64,000 bases of DNA from Ophiobolus disseminans (lineage: Eukaryota; Ascomycota; Dothideomycetes; Pleosporales; Phaeosphaeriaceae): contig MU006223.1 in assembly GCA_010093685.1 (NCBI GenBank), positions 1,411,250-1,475,249 on the forward strand, written 5' to 3'. The position numbers and the translations under genes are program-made. This document shows, one piece after another, positions 35,190 through 47,255 of this stretch. How positions within the stretch are numbered: the stretch's first letter is position 1; the number at the start of each line of letters is the position of its first letter. The notes beneath the pieces are model-generated. The model saw nothing but the letters and a program-made list of their open reading frames with translations, did no database searches and was not told where the DNA came from.

Positions 35190-38100
35190 CTAGTGTGCTA
35201 AGGCGCTTGTGCCGGCCCCTCCTGTTTCTTTTAGTGTTAGTAGCCTTACAGCACCCCTAATATCTAACACACCCCCTTAGCTTAGATGTATTTTGCAAGC
35301 TAGTAACCTTAGGTAATGTTAAGGTCCTTAAGTTTTGCTTAAAGTTCTTCTAATAGTGCCTCCTTAGTCACCTTGTGTAGTGATACCTTAACTAATCTAA
35401 CTTAATAAAGGAAGTTTAGCCACTTGTTGCCTAGCAACACCTTAGTGAAGCTATCCGCTATTATTTCTAATAATTAAATGTATTCTATAGTAATCTTTCT
35501 ACTTGCAACCTCCTGTCTTATCTAGTGGTTATAGATGTCTACATGCCTAAGCTTTGTTTAAAGCTTTAATATCTCTTTTGTAACTAGTCTAATAGTCTAT
35601 ATATTATTGCAATAAATTGTGATTGTGTTAGATAGAAGCTAGATTTAGAGCTCTTTAAGTAGGCGTGATGTGAAGAGAGCTTCCTTAGCTACTTAGAATA
35701 GAGCTAGAAGTTCTGCCTTAGTAGTGGATGTAGTGACAGTGTCTTGCTTGCTAGCTCTCTAGGCAATAAGGCTTTTAATAAGTTTAATTACATAGCCTTA
35801 AGAGCTTTTCCTATCTTGTGTGTTGTCTGCAAATAATGCATTACTAGCTACTTAAAGAGTGTCTTCTTCTCTAAGCTAAAGTGCTAGCTACCTTATATCT
35901 AATAGGTATAGAAGAACGCGGTCTGCAGCATTGTAATGCTCTTAGAAGGGGTTTAAGAGGAAGCGTGCTAAGCGTGAGGTAGCAAAAGCAATATCTAGTC
36001 TAGTAGTAACTGCAGCAAAGAGTAGTGACCTAATTTTGCGTTAGTATCTGTTAATCTTAGCAGGTGTTAACAGTAAGTTTAAGGGCTTAAGTTTAATAGA
36101 ACTTATAGGTGTATTATAGCGTAGCTTATGCTTATCTACTAGCCTGTAAATTTTATCTACATAGGCAGCTTATAAGAGATACATAAGTCCTTCTATTCTA
36201 TCTCTAATTACCTCTACTTCTAGGAACTACTAGAGATCTTCTCCTCTAGTTATAGTATACTTGTCCTATAGGAGTTAGATAGCTTATTGTGCTTTCTTAG
36301 TCTTGTGTTTAGTATAGGCTAGGATAATGTTATCTATATAAACAAAGATAATAATACTGTTCTTAATTATGTAGCAAGGCTCGTAAGGGATGCGTGTAAA
36401 GCTAAGGTCTTTAAGAGTTGTTGTAAACTCCTTCTACTAGAGCATAGGTAAGAGGCGCAATCTATACAAGGCCTTCTAAACCTTAAGGATAATACCTGTC
36501 TTCTAGTATCCTTTAGGCATTCTTATGTAGATTTCCCTGTCTATAGTAGCATAAACAAATGCGTTTGTAATATTATATTGCTTAAGTTCTAGGTTGTGCT
36601 TAGCTGCAATTCCTACAAGCATACGAAATAATCTGCTAGCTAGGGTAGCTGCATAGGTGTCTTAGAAAGAGATCTGTCTCTATTAGTCTTCTCTAACTAC
36701 AAGGCGCGCCTTGCACTTAATAAATTAATAATCCTTATTAAACTTGTAGGTGTATACCTACATGCAGTCTAGGACCTAGTGACCTGTTAGTCTAATTAAG
36801 GCATAGGATACTTCTCTCTATAATTCTATCTTTTGATAGCTTGCTAAATAGTCGCGTTCTGCTTCTTTAAACAGCTCTCCTATTAGGTGTTCTTTAAGCT
36901 TAGTCTTATAAGTTAGTAGAGGTAGGAGCTAACTGCGGTGTAGCTTAATGCCTAAGGCAAGCAGCCTCTTTACCTTAGTCTTGTTAACCACTTCTCCTTT
37001 ATATTAGCTAATATGTCTAGCCTAAGTTCCTGCTATAAAGGCAGCTACCTATAGAATAGTCTTAGATAAGCATAACTACGTTAATCCTATTGCCTTGCTT
37101 AGGGTCAACAATGTAGCTAGCAATACAGCAGGGTATATGCCTATAATCTTTCTCCCTATAATTTTCCTCTCTTAGTAATAGCTAGGTGGATTAGTCTCTT
37201 CTTAAGCTATTAAGTCTTTAGTAGTGTTATCTTTAAAGAATAATTTAACCTCTAGATTAGTTTGTAGTGTTAGAAGCTCTATAATCTTAATATAGGTTGC
37301 AATCTCTTCTAGTGTACTATGCATAAGATTATCTATTAGGTTCTTAGTTTTGCTATTAAATACTAAGTGCTTATTAAACACAACATTACGTGTGCTAATA
37401 ACCTTAGCTATAGATAGTATCTAGATGCAATAGATGTTAGATAATCTGTATCTAACTAGGTAGCTAACCTAAGCCTTTAGGTCTAGGCGTTAGAGGCGTA
37501 ATTTCCCTCTGTAAGTATTATTAGTTATTGTAAAGGACTTGCATCTATATGCTTTAAGATAAGTAAGGTTTAGTTTACGGAGTTTAGTAAAAATTCTATT
37601 AGAGAAAGCAATCCTAGTGAAGAAGGTCTTATATAGTGTCTTCTAGTTATTAGTGTAATTTAGCGTTCTGTTGTAAAGGTAAACTGCTGCTCTAGTAATT
37701 TTAGGCTACAGTTCCTAGGAGAGGTTAGCATCTAATCTTATAGCGCGTGCCTTCTCTTTATTTACACCCTCTAAGCGTTTAGCACCTCTATTCTAGGCTT
37801 AAGTATTAGGAGTTAAAGGCTTAATAATAATCCCTTTAGAGTTAGGCTAGCGCTGAACTTAAGGTTCAATAGTAGTAATCTTATTATCTGCTTTAATAAT
37901 CTTAATAGTAATGTTAAAGTAGATCCTAAGAAAGGTGAAGAAGATCCTAAGTTTATTAATAATAGAATTAGCAGGTCTGTTGTCTGTAAAGCATATATTC
38001 TATTAGAGTCTAGAGAACCTACAGGTAATAAGCATTTAACTCTTCTTCTTAGTAATGCTCTAGTCCTTATAGAAGTAGAAGTTAATAGCTAGTCTTTCTT

Positions 38101-39447
38101 CTAGTCCTAGGTCATTGTTGCGTAGTGTGCGGTGTATTTAGTGCTTAGCTTTAGCTTTGCTATATAAGTTGCACTTAACTGTAGTGATGCCTTTAATGCG
38201 CACCCCCCTAGCTTGCTAAATAAGGTGCTTAATAGCTACTAGGCCTAGATAGCCTAAGCGCTTGTGCTAGGTAATAGCTAAGAATCTTTATAATACTCTT
38301 AGTGTTGTTAAGTTTGTTGTATAGAAGGCCGAGTTAATAGTTAAGTAGTGATCTAACACCTATTAGCTATAAAGCTTAGTAAGCCTTTCTAGAATAGATC
38401 TATCTAGTCTCCTAAGTGTAGTAGGTTTATGCTTAGTTTCCTACTATATGCCTAGCTGCCTAAGGAGGCGGAATAATACTAGGTTGCATAGGATGTCTAG
38501 AAGCAATATTATAAAGGATAAGCTTAGTTGTTCTGCTCTAATTAGTTAGGAATAGGTCTAGTGAACTATACCCTATAATCTAGACTTAAGAGTTGCCTAC
38601 CTATATAAAGTCGCTAGGTGTACATAGTCTATTGTTATAGGTGCGCTCTAGGTTGTTAGTAATATAGCAGGTTAATCCTAAGTCTAGAATAAAGGAGTGT
38701 TTTAAAGGGTAACCTTAATTGCCACTAACTTAGAATAAGGCCTTAGTAATTGCGGTAATTTGCTTACCTTCTAGTTATTGTTGATTGTTATTAGAGATGT
38801 CCTAGATAATTAGTGTCTGGGATTCTAATCTCTTAATAGTTAGGGTTTAAGACTTAGTTCTGCTAGTGCCTCGTAGTGCTCCTTAAAGAGTAGGGTTATG
38901 CTTACGCTTGTATAATACAAGAGTGCGTATAGTAGAGTTTAGCTTCTACTATTTAGGTGCTTAGTTATTATTAATATACTAGCAATCTTTAATGTTATAG
39001 ACTTAGTTACATGCTAGGCACTTCTTACCTAAAGATGCCTTGTTACTAGCAGGTCTTTGCTAGACTAAGAGGAGGATTAATTGCTCTTTCTCTTTCTACT
39101 AGGGTTTCTTTCCCTGTGTTTAGATAGCGCGCTGTTTTCTATAGCTTTAGAAGCGTCCTTCTAGCTATCCTAGGTAGTTGCACTACTATTAGCGAGAAAT
39201 AAGGAGTTATTAGCTATAGTAATAAATGCCTGCTTTTTATTTACTAGTTTTAGCGGATAATTCAGGCTTATGTATTCCTAGAAGCGTTTTATTATCTCCT
39301 TTCTTGTTATAAGAGGATTAAACCTTCTAGTATCTTAGAAGGTTACAGCCTACATAGGTGCTGCCTTGTTTACAGCCTATAGGAAGCCTTTAGTAATATT
39401 GTTAATATAAGGGGGCTAACCCTAAGGGTAGGTGCGAGAATAGATTA
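35190..39447 (-). mobile_element. RIP-degraded, truncated Ty1/Copia retrotransposon
   Basis: Read on the minus strand, fragments appear in Copia order: a CCHC-like knuckle (KKCLACN, near 39040), an integrase zinc block with LGH-like phrases near 38250, reverse transcriptase near 36550 (NAFVYATIDREIYIRMPKGY), a catalytic YIDN (normally YVDD) near 36335, and RNase H (TVTTSTTKAELLAL) near 35720. Integrase before RT marks Copia rather than Gypsy. Dozens of TAG/TAA codons and D-to-N, H-to-Y changes fit RIP. The gag region is only about 130 codons before a junction at 39447, so the element is truncated. No LTR pair was recognised, and the left end is approximate. Confidence 0.8.
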
Positions 39448-39461
39448 GATGAATTCGATAG
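39448..39461. repeat. 14-bp direct repeat, left copy
   Basis: gatgaattcgatag, identical to 44098-44111. It sits at the junction with the truncated Copia. See the paired repeat. Confidence 0.7.
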
Positions 39462-39699
39462 CTGCTTCCGGGGGCTATCCGGGGGTCTATATAGTAAGAG
39501 ATAGGCTATCCGGCCTTTGCTAGAGAGTTGGCGTTCCGAGGCCTCCGTGCCGAGGCTTATCCAGGCGCTAGCCGCAGGCTAGCCCATTATATCTAGCTGC
39601 GCGAATGAGATCAGACGTGCTCTACGGAAGCCGTACGTCTTCTGTTAGTCGCGCCTTCTAGAGCAGCGTATAAAGCGTGCGAGGCATGCTCTGTAACCT

Positions 39700-42600
39700 A
39701 CGCGCCTGTTTAGCACCGTTAGGAGGCGTATAGACAGCAGAGAACCACATCATCCGTCGTGTAAGGCACTAGCTACGACTCGTCTTGCTTAAGCTAAGTA
39801 GCGCTATGTTATATAGGTAGAGCAGAATCTAGTAGATTAGGCGGACAAGCTAGAAGAAGTCGTAGAGCTATTAGGACGCCCTCTTGTACCCTAGCCGCCC
39901 GCTAATTATCTTAAAGCTTTTCTGCAGAATAAGGCGGTATAGCTTGTTAGCCTAGCTAGCACGAACTTACTTGTTATTCCACATAAACAAGAAATTGAGT
40001 AGTTCGCCTACCCGCTCAAACCGCATCTTATTGCCTGTCACTAGGTGCAGTAGGCTAACTACGCTACCTACACGGAACTTGTCTCTTAACCTAGCGTAGC
40101 TATACGCTATCTAGCCGCCGCGTTGCACAATAGCATTAGATAGCTCAGGAGCGCGCTTGTGCGCGGCTAGCATAGCTTTCTACACGTCGACGTTAAACTG
40201 CTCTAGGTTTAGCGCATGCAGATACTCCAGCCACTTCTTGCACAGCCTAGGATGCTGGTTAATGTAGTACTGCGAGTACTAGCCTCCCGCCTGCCCAAAA
40301 CGCACAAAAACGTCGCGTAGGTCCTTAACAGCCTGCTACTGTCGCTTGTACTCCTAGTGCATTAGCAAGTTCCCTACTAGCATGTTCTCGCTGTGTAGCG
40401 GTGCGAATCGCAGCGTGTCCTAGTTTATCTTAGGCAGAAACTAGCTAATTCTACACCGCTCTATACTTTCTCGCATACTAAGGCCCTCCCGGACTACTAA
40501 ATAGGTCCCGTACGCCTGCTCCCAGCGGCTCTTGTACAGCAGCGACTCGCGCATCAGCATATTGCTTCTATAGCAAAATCGCAGGGCCTACAGCCCTGCA
40601 ACTATAACAATCGTTTCTAGTAGTGAATATATCCGTGCTGTGTGTGCTAGCGTGTATTTAAAGAGGAAGTAGTACTTGTTAATCTAAGCAGATAGAAAGC
40701 CTAGCAACGCCTTAGTAGGCACAACAAAATATAGGAGCGGAGAGTAGGCGTTATCTATACAGTCGTCGTACGGGTCCTACTGCTGCTACTGCTCGCAAAT
40801 AGTGGCTAGCATAGTTAGCGAGACGCGGTGCTCTTCGCGAATCCCGTACAACCTCTACTAATTACCTACTAGGTTAGCGTGCGCACGCTTCTTGCTGTAG
40901 AGGTAGGCAAATTCGTATACAGCTTTAGAGAACGTTACGCCGCCGCACTGCTGCTGCAGCGACTAAACATACCCTAGGTCTAGTGCAAGATTCTCGAGGG
41001 CGTTGTTGTTAAAAACGTAAGCCTTAGACGTGTCAAATAGTGTCTTAATTAACGCATAGAACTGCGAATACACGAGCCCGTCTATACTCTCCTACCTATC
41101 TAGTACAGCAAATAGAGTCTGCTCTAAAGTATCGCGCATTGTGGCCTAGGGGTACGTTGCAAGCCGTGCACTTCCCTTAGCTCGCTTGCTGTTAGCAAGG
41201 GGCTGGATGCGCGTGTGCGCATACAACTCTAGACAACACTATTTCTATAGAAACACTTCCGCTTCGCAGGCCTCTAGGATAGCATTGTACGGGAGCGCGC
41301 TGTCCTCTAATGTCACCTGCTTCCTAATATTAACAAAGGTACGATCCTAGCTGTAGAACTGCTTATCTGCTACCCTAGCCTAGCTTTGCTCCTAACGTCT
41401 AACCGCAGACGGCAGGCTGTTATTTATGTGCTTAAGCTTCGTGTTCTTAGAATAGGCAAAGAGGGTAGCATTGCCGAACCGTTCGAAGCTAGGATTGCTT
41501 GCTATATCGTCCTAGATGTGCGTCTACAGCGTATTAAGCTCCTGTAGCTAGAGCACGTATTTTAGTAGCTGTTCTCTTGCTGTCTCTTTGCGCGTAAAGG
41601 TTTTAGCTGCTAGTGTAGTTGCGTCTAAACGGGCAACCTGTGCTAACACAGGGTAGTGCTAGAGCTGATTAGAATCGGCTATTGTCTTAGTTAGCGCAGG
41701 GATAAGGACTGCATCGTACTAGAGCGCCTAGTCGTCGCTGCTAAGATAGTTGCTGTGCTCGTACTAGCTTTCGATGCATAGCTCTAGTAAGAAAATAAAG
41801 ATGCTGAGCGACTCTATGCCCACCGCCGTGCTAAAGCAGTAGTGCGGGATTTTATGCAACGGCACGTGCTGGATCCGTATCTCTCTACGCTAGGTGTATA
41901 CTGCTACTTTTAAGGCAAAGTGTATATCCTAGCTAAGGTTAAGGAACGAGTGCGACCTTAGAAACTAGTAGATGCCTTAGTGCGCAAACCCTAGACTGCT
42001 TAGAAAGCAGCATAGGCTATTGATATCGAAAGTAGTTTTTAGGGCGCGTTTCTTTGCGCTGCTGTAGTAGTGCTAAGCTAGGCAAAGGCTCTAGGGCAGG
42101 TGTTTGTCTAGCGTTCTAGCGTCTACAGGAAAGGCCTCCACGCTTGTGCCTTTAAACACCCCTACGCAGTTAAGCCCTGCAGGCAAGTCTACTGCCTTTA
42201 TTAGTTTAGCACTGCTAAGGACGTCTAGGAGAGGCGTTCCTCTAACGTAGTCCCTACGCATAAGCTAGGTAACTTGCTGCAACGAGGAGCATGCGGAATG
42301 TACGTTAGGGCGCTAGTAATAGTGCTAGTGCAGGTAGTCTCCCTCACTATGCTGCTCGTGCGTACAACCCTAGAACTTTCGAAGCTGCTGTGCGAGCTTT
42401 GTTGCAGTCCTCTTAATTAGCTCTAGGGATAGGCTAGCTGTGCTAGCGGCTACGTCTGTTAGGGTAGCACTTAGGCTAGTGTTCGCATCGGGTGTAGATG
42501 CGTGTAAGAGATAGAGGGACGACACAGATAGAGCAATATTTAGGGTCGCTTGCGCAGTTGTTAGGGATGTTAAGGTCCTAGCAGATAGGTTGCTACCTGT

Positions 42601-43380
42601 TAGCTGGATCCAAGTTAATAGCGTGTTAGTCTGCGCTAGAATAATCTTTCTGCCTCTACTGCATCCGCTTCTTAAGTGTAGTGTAGAGGCTGTTCGACAA
42701 TTATTAGGCGTCTGCACATTGTTCGCAGCCTTTAGGGTAGCAAAAGCAGGCGTATTGCTTACACTGCAATAGCTCTCTATAACTAAGTTTTCTATTAGAG
42801 CGACTGCTAAAACGGAGGATAGACTTTGTGTGTTATCGTCGTCTACCGCTGCGCCCTAGTCTCCTATTGACTTATCTAGGGCGTTAGCTATAGCTGTATC
42901 CGTATCTTTGTTCTAACCCTCCCGCGCGTTGTAAGAACCTGTGCTTGTTTCGACTCCGCTCTACTGTATCTGCAGCAGAATCTCTGCTGTTCTCGCATCT
43001 CTCTTATCTATTTAACGCAAGATCGCAGCGTTGTACTCTGCCTGCTTATTGTCCTATTCGCGCTTGCTAAATTAGAGCTGTTTAGTCTGTGCGGCTATCT
43101 TAGCGTCTTCGTTAACTATTAGTAGAGTAGGAGGCGTAGTATAGAATGCGCCCTCGTCTTGCAGACTATCGCTGGGCTAGTTTGCTAGAACTTAAGGGAA
43201 AGGAATATTAGCGCTCGTTTAGAGCCCTATAGTAGGGTAGGTTTCGGTTAGTGTGTCTCCTGCAAGAACAGGTTCGTATGCGATAAACTTAGGTCGCGCT
43301 TCGCTAGGGTGATGCCTACGATACTACGATTGTAAGGCACTTGCTCTATAAGCTTCTTTTGCTCCTTTATTGTTAGCATG
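39700..43380 (-). pseudogene. Unrecognised ORF of over 1,000 codons, broken mainly by TAG
   Basis: On the minus strand a single frame (checked at 42717, 40560 and 40026, all in register) can be followed for at least 3 kb with coding-like composition, broken mostly by TAG and a few TAA codons. Recognisable phrases include YIGHP-free helical stretches such as GGYSQYYINQHPRLCKKWLE, MLMRESLLYKSRWEQAYG and MRFERVGELLNFLFMWNN. I do not recognise the family: no RT, transposase DDE, or helicase motif was found. The interval lies between two identical 14-bp repeats (39448, 44098), so it may be the gene of an unclassified mobile element. The upstream end near 43380 is uncertain because another frame also looks coding there. 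Confidence 0.4.
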
Positions 43381-43486
43381 CTTTCTTAGTCTACCTCTAG
43401 CCGTAGTAGGATGTAGAAATAAAGATGTTGTACGGAGATAGGTTACAATAGGGACCTCTAGAGACCGTGCAGTAAGTTCGTAGACG

Positions 43487-43930
43487 CCTTAACTTTTATT
43501 TGGTTTTAGGACTAGCGCACTTCTCGTAGTATAGCAAGCACTAGCAGCACTACTACGCGCTGCAGAAGACGATACACATGTTACAAGCCTAGGAAGTTGC
43601 TCTTATACATAGTTTAAACCTCTTTCCTACCTTGTTCGATCTTAAGGGTACGTCTGCAGCTTGTGCATTGCGCTGGCTAGAAACTTGACTTTTATTCAGT
43701 TTCGGAACTAGCGCGCTCTTTGCCGTAGGCCAAGCACTAGCAGCACCACCATGCACCACAGAGGACGATGCACACTCTGCGAGCCTAGGGTATTGATATC
43801 GTACATGGTACAAAGCTATTTCCAGCTTCTATAGCTTCGAGAGCGCGTCTGCAGCCTGTGCAGCGCGCTGGCAAGAAACTTGATATTTACTTAGTTTTGG
43901 GACTAGCGGGCTTCTCGACCAAACTCCACC
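43487..43930. repeat. About 195-bp tandem repeat, two full units and a partial
   Basis: The phrase caagcactagcagcac occurs at 43535 and 43731. The phrase gctgg-aagaaacttga...ttagttt..ggactagcg recurs at about 43670 and 43865. The spacing of about 195 bp gives two units plus a third start ending near 43930. Units differ by many transitions. Confidence 0.75.
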
Positions 43931-44097
43931 ACAACCAACTCTTCTTACTTAATATCTCTACAACCACAACATCTACAAGAAATCTAAAGAGTACGTTTTA
44001 CTCGGACGTCTTGACTTTGTAATTGCAGATTTTAAAAGTCCTTTTTTTTTCTCTAACCCTATACCTGTTTTCGTTCTTCATGTGCAAGGTAAACAGT

Positions 44098-44111
44098 GAT
44101 GAATTCGATAG
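44098..44111. repeat. 14-bp direct repeat, right copy
   Basis: gatgaattcgatag, identical and in the same orientation to 39448-39461. The pair bounds 4.65 kb. It could be a duplicated target, a recombination site, or the shared end of two LTRs; flanks beyond the 14 bp diverge. Confidence 0.65.
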
Positions 44112-44361
44112 AGAAGCTACCCTACGCTCGTGTTGAGCTTATATGTGTCCCGTAGTGCTGTCATCGAGAAGCTTCTAGCGGTTCCCAGAACGCCGACGAA
44201 GCTCCGAGGATTCCACCAAGGAATCCCATAGCAACCAGGCTCTCAGCCTATCATAGGCACAACGAAGGCCACAGGCCAAGTACTATCCATCAAGGCTTCA
44301 GCCCATTACAACAGTGTGTTGTAATAAATTACTAAAGTAGACTCAGCACATAGAATAGATT

Positions 44362-45057
44362 CTAATAGACTGTCTGGGTTGTAAAGCCATTTTGTCTCTT
44401 AATGTGCTTTCTAGCACATGCAGAAGACTTTGGCGTTGTAGTTGCTTGTTGAGTTCCTGAAGCTTTAGGTGTTCCTGACGTCTTTAGCGTTCTTGAAGCT
44501 TTAGGGGTTGTAGACAACTTAGGCGGTGTTGAGGCTTTAGGAGTGGCAGAAGCTTTTGGCGGCGTTGAAGCCTTGGGTGGTGTTGAGGCTTTAGGAGTGG
44601 CAGAAGCTTTCGGCAGCGTTGAAGCCTTAGGTGGTGTAGAGGCTTTTGGCGGTGTAGAGGCCTTGGGCGATGGGGAAGCTTTTGGCGGTGTTGAAGCCTT
44701 GGGTGGTGTTGAAGCCTTAGGTGGTGTAGAGGCTTTTGGCGGTGTGGAGGCCTTAGGCGATGGGGAAGCTTTTAGCGGTGTTGAAGCCTTGGGTGGTGTA
44801 GAGGCTTTTGGTGGTGTCGAGGCCTTAGGCGATGGAGAAGCCTTTGGCGGTTTTGGCTTGCCAAGCGCTTCTACTTCGGCGATGTTGCGTGCAACATGGC
44901 GACTTATGTAGTTATCGTCGCTTCTCCAATGGCTATCACGGCCATCTAGCGCATTTGGTGTTGGAGAGGCATGTGGTGGCTGAGAGAGCTGGCCAATGTA
45001 GAGTGCCTGTACTACGGCCAGGAGACAGACAACTGCTGATGTAGAAGCAATGTGCAT
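44362..45057 (-). CDS. Secreted protein with PKAS hexapeptide repeats
   Basis: Single exon, 231 residues from the ATG at 45057. A TATAAA lies about 100 bp upstream (about 45155-45160), supporting this start over an upstream Met. The N-terminus MHIASTSAVVCLLAVVQALY looks like a signal peptide. A unique segment (about 30-75) contains HWRSDDNYISRHVARN. Then about 24 hexapeptides of the type T-P-P-K-A-S or S-P-S-P-K-A-S run to about residue 205, and the C-terminus has two Cys-poor basic pairs (KHIKRQN). No domain is known. Pro/Lys/Ser repeat secreted proteins occur as wall proteins and as candidate effectors; either is inference. It is intact amid decayed repeats. It is not RIP-marked. Confidence 0.7.
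   Translation of the reverse strand: MHIASTSAVVCLLAVVQALYIGQLSQPPHASPTPNALDGRDSHWRSDDNYISRHVARNIAEVEALGKPKPPKASPSPKASTPPKASTPPKASTPLKASPSPKASTPPKASTPPKASTPPKASTPPKASPSPKASTPPKASTPPKASTLPKASATPKASTPPKASTPPKASATPKASTPPKLSTTPKASRTLKTSGTPKASGTQQATTTPKSSACARKHIKRQNGFTTQTVY
44480..44850 (-). repeat. 18-bp in-frame minisatellite coding the PKAS repeats
   Basis: About twenty 18-bp units (plus-strand phrase ggtgttgaggcttttggc and close variants) encode the hexapeptide array. Several multi-unit blocks are nearly identical (around 44640-44700 and 44760-44820), which points to block duplication. Confidence 0.85.
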
Positions 45058-45986
45058 ACTGCAGATAAGTGGTAAGAGAAATGCGCAAAGTTGTAGTAGA
45101 CTTAGTAGTGCCGAATGGAGATGGGAGGAAGGCAACAGGCAAGGAGAACAGGTTGCTTTATACATTGTAGACAGGCGCACGTAACCCCTTCACATTATAT
45201 CACGTGTCTGTTGTCGAACTAGACATGTGTCTACGCGCCTACACGACTGCTGAACGTACTGTCTGCCTTGCTACGCCGGCATAGAGAAATTGCAGGATGG
45301 AACAAGGACAGTTGGGCCACACGGCGAGGCCGGGCGGAAGTGGCAAGGTAGCCTAGAAGTTAAGGATACATAGCAGTACCGTCCCAGTGCAGTCTAGCAA
45401 GATAGTAGCTGGCGCACAGATAGTACAGGCGCGTTGGTTTCTTGCTGTAGCCTTGCTCTCTCGTACGGTGGTCCTGTTCTCCTGGGCGTATCGCTGAGGC
45501 GAGTGTTGATAGGTGGGTTGCGGCGTGGAAATCCTAAAAAGGACTACAGGTTCTGTAACCGTAGTGTGGGAGGCGAGGGCGCTTAGCTGGGCTATGCGCC
45601 ACTAAGCCTCCCACCAAATCTCGCACCACCCTACGCCACACTGCGTTCTAGTGTTTGGATGCTAACAACACCTTCGTGCGACTAAACCTTAGGTGTGCTA
45701 TGTCAAACCTTTGGATCTATTAGGTCCTGTACACAGCGGAGTTTTAATGCGCGAATTAAATAGGAGTTACGTATCTATGCGCCAGCAAACCCTACTAAGT
45801 CAGCATTCTGGCTAGCGGTGCTAGCCACTTTCAAGCAAACGCGCAAGATAGCTATAACCTTGCGTAGATAACCACAGGACCTAAATGGCCTGCCTAAAGA
45901 GTGAGGTGCACTAGAAGAGTAGATGGAGGCATAGGCATGACACAAAGACGCTATGTATCATTATTACGGAATGTAGTTCCTCTACT
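45058..45986. other. Intergenic region
   Basis: 929 bp between two minus-strand genes. It contains the TATA box of the PKAS-repeat gene. No gene motif is found in the short frames, and the sequence is not strongly AT-rich. Confidence 0.45.
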
Positions 45987-47255
45987 CTACCTCCATGAGA
46001 GCTCATTGTTCATTTCTTCCTGGTATCGGCGCCAGATAGCACTGTCCCTAGGGGAACACTCACGCGTATACAAAGGATCATGCTGTAGTTGGGAGAGGAA
46101 AGCGTGCTCTATCGCAGTACGTCGTGTACCGCCTTCTTCGCCCCAGTCGCTTCGGAGACTCTCCATCGCATCTTCACACTGCTGCTCTATACGTGCTAAC
46201 CTAGCAGAGTGATCCTGGAACAAGGACTCCAGTTGTTTACTAGGAAGGTCCTTGTCCTCGTCATGCATAGCATCAATAGCATGTATTGCCCACTCGCCTG
46301 GCAGTGCAAACTGTAGACCGCATCCGGGGGATGGGCAGATACACGGCCTCTGACCGTCCTGCAGATAATACGCCTCGATAGCATAGATCCGGAGTACCCG
46401 AACGGCACTCTGTAAGCAGGAACTTCGATAAATGTCGTGCTCAATGCGGCAGAAGGCCCCTACAGGCCCACGAAATTTCTTGCGTGGGGGAAGCACGCTG
46501 TTTCTTGTCCAATCTAGAGTAACAACCTCCCAGGCAGGCAGCTTGTTGCTGCTAGGGTACGCTAGACGCCACAAGGACCTAGTCTTTCGCCTAGGATATC
46601 CTGCTACCTGTTGGAGGCTGGACACGGACGTGCAAATGCAAGCAGGGCATTTCTCAGCCGTGATCCTAAGCCCTGCAAGTGGTAGGGTGCCTGCCTCATC
46701 TGCGTTGCACTCACTTAGGATAACATTGGCCGCGCTAGGAAAGCGACGTTGTAGTATCTGCCAGAAGTTGTGGATTTGCTGGTCTCTAACGTGGCTAGGC
46801 GGCGGTCTAGCGTACTGGCGTTCGCCATCCTCCCAAGCATTATGGGCGAAAGACCCCAGGTCTGCGAATTCCACCTCCATCTGCTTTACACTGGCGAGAA
46901 ATTCAAGGGCGTAGGAGATGTGGCCAGGGAACCCGCCAGCAAGCAGCCAGTCCCCATCTATCTTCCACCATAAGTCGGGATAGGACCAGAATAGCTTTGC
47001 GGCCTCTCTGCGCGTTGCCGACGATACGTGCATCAGCTGGAAGAGCACTGCGCTGTCGCAGTGCGAGAATATTTGGAGCTGCAGTTCGGCAGGTAGCTGG
47101 GTAAACTGTAGGAAAACCCGAGCTGGTGGTCGATGTGTGCTGTCTAGCTGAACATACACATGAAACGGAACATAGGTCTCGCCGTTGTACGCTGCGTATA
47201 GATCCCAATTCAGTTTGCCCGTCCAGGGACCTTGGGGAACCACGCGCGACGCCAT
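45987..47255 (-). CDS. F-box-like domain protein
   Basis: Single exon, 422 residues. Residues about 48-90 match an F-box: FTQLPAELQLQIFSHCDSAV then LMHVSSATRREAAKLFW. F-box proteins give substrate specificity to SCF ubiquitin ligases, and fungi have large, variable sets with no known target. Further on there is a Cys/His group (CICPSPGCGLQFALPGEW...H) resembling a single C2H2 finger near 315-335, then a charged C-terminal helix (LARIEQQCEDAMESLRSDW). No intron is needed. The Met at 47255 is the first in frame. The 26-bp minisatellite lies just upstream, near its promoter. Integrity is complete. Confidence 0.7.
   Translation of the reverse strand: MASRVVPQGPWTGKLNWDLYAAYNGETYVPFHVYVQLDSTHRPPARVFLQFTQLPAELQLQIFSHCDSAVLFQLMHVSSATRREAAKLFWSYPDLWWKIDGDWLLAGGFPGHISYALEFLASVKQMEVEFADLGSFAHNAWEDGERQYARPPPSHVRDQQIHNFWQILQRRFPSAANVILSECNADEAGTLPLAGLRITAEKCPACICTSVSSLQQVAGYPRRKTRSLWRLAYPSSNKLPAWEVVTLDWTRNSVLPPRKKFRGPVGAFCRIEHDIYRSSCLQSAVRVLRIYAIEAYYLQDGQRPCICPSPGCGLQFALPGEWAIHAIDAMHDEDKDLPSKQLESLFQDHSARLARIEQQCEDAMESLRSDWGEEGGTRRTAIEHAFLSQLQHDPLYTRECSPRDSAIWRRYQEEMNNELSWR

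Noticed and set aside
42370..42772. Short intact frames on both strands inside the decayed element
   Set aside because: The minus one is just a stop-free piece of the longer damaged frame and the plus one is its antisense.
44543..44911. Plus-strand frame of 122 codons (Gly/Glu/Val/Ala repeats)
   Set aside because: Antisense shadow of the PKAS repeat gene, which has a signal peptide and a TATA box.
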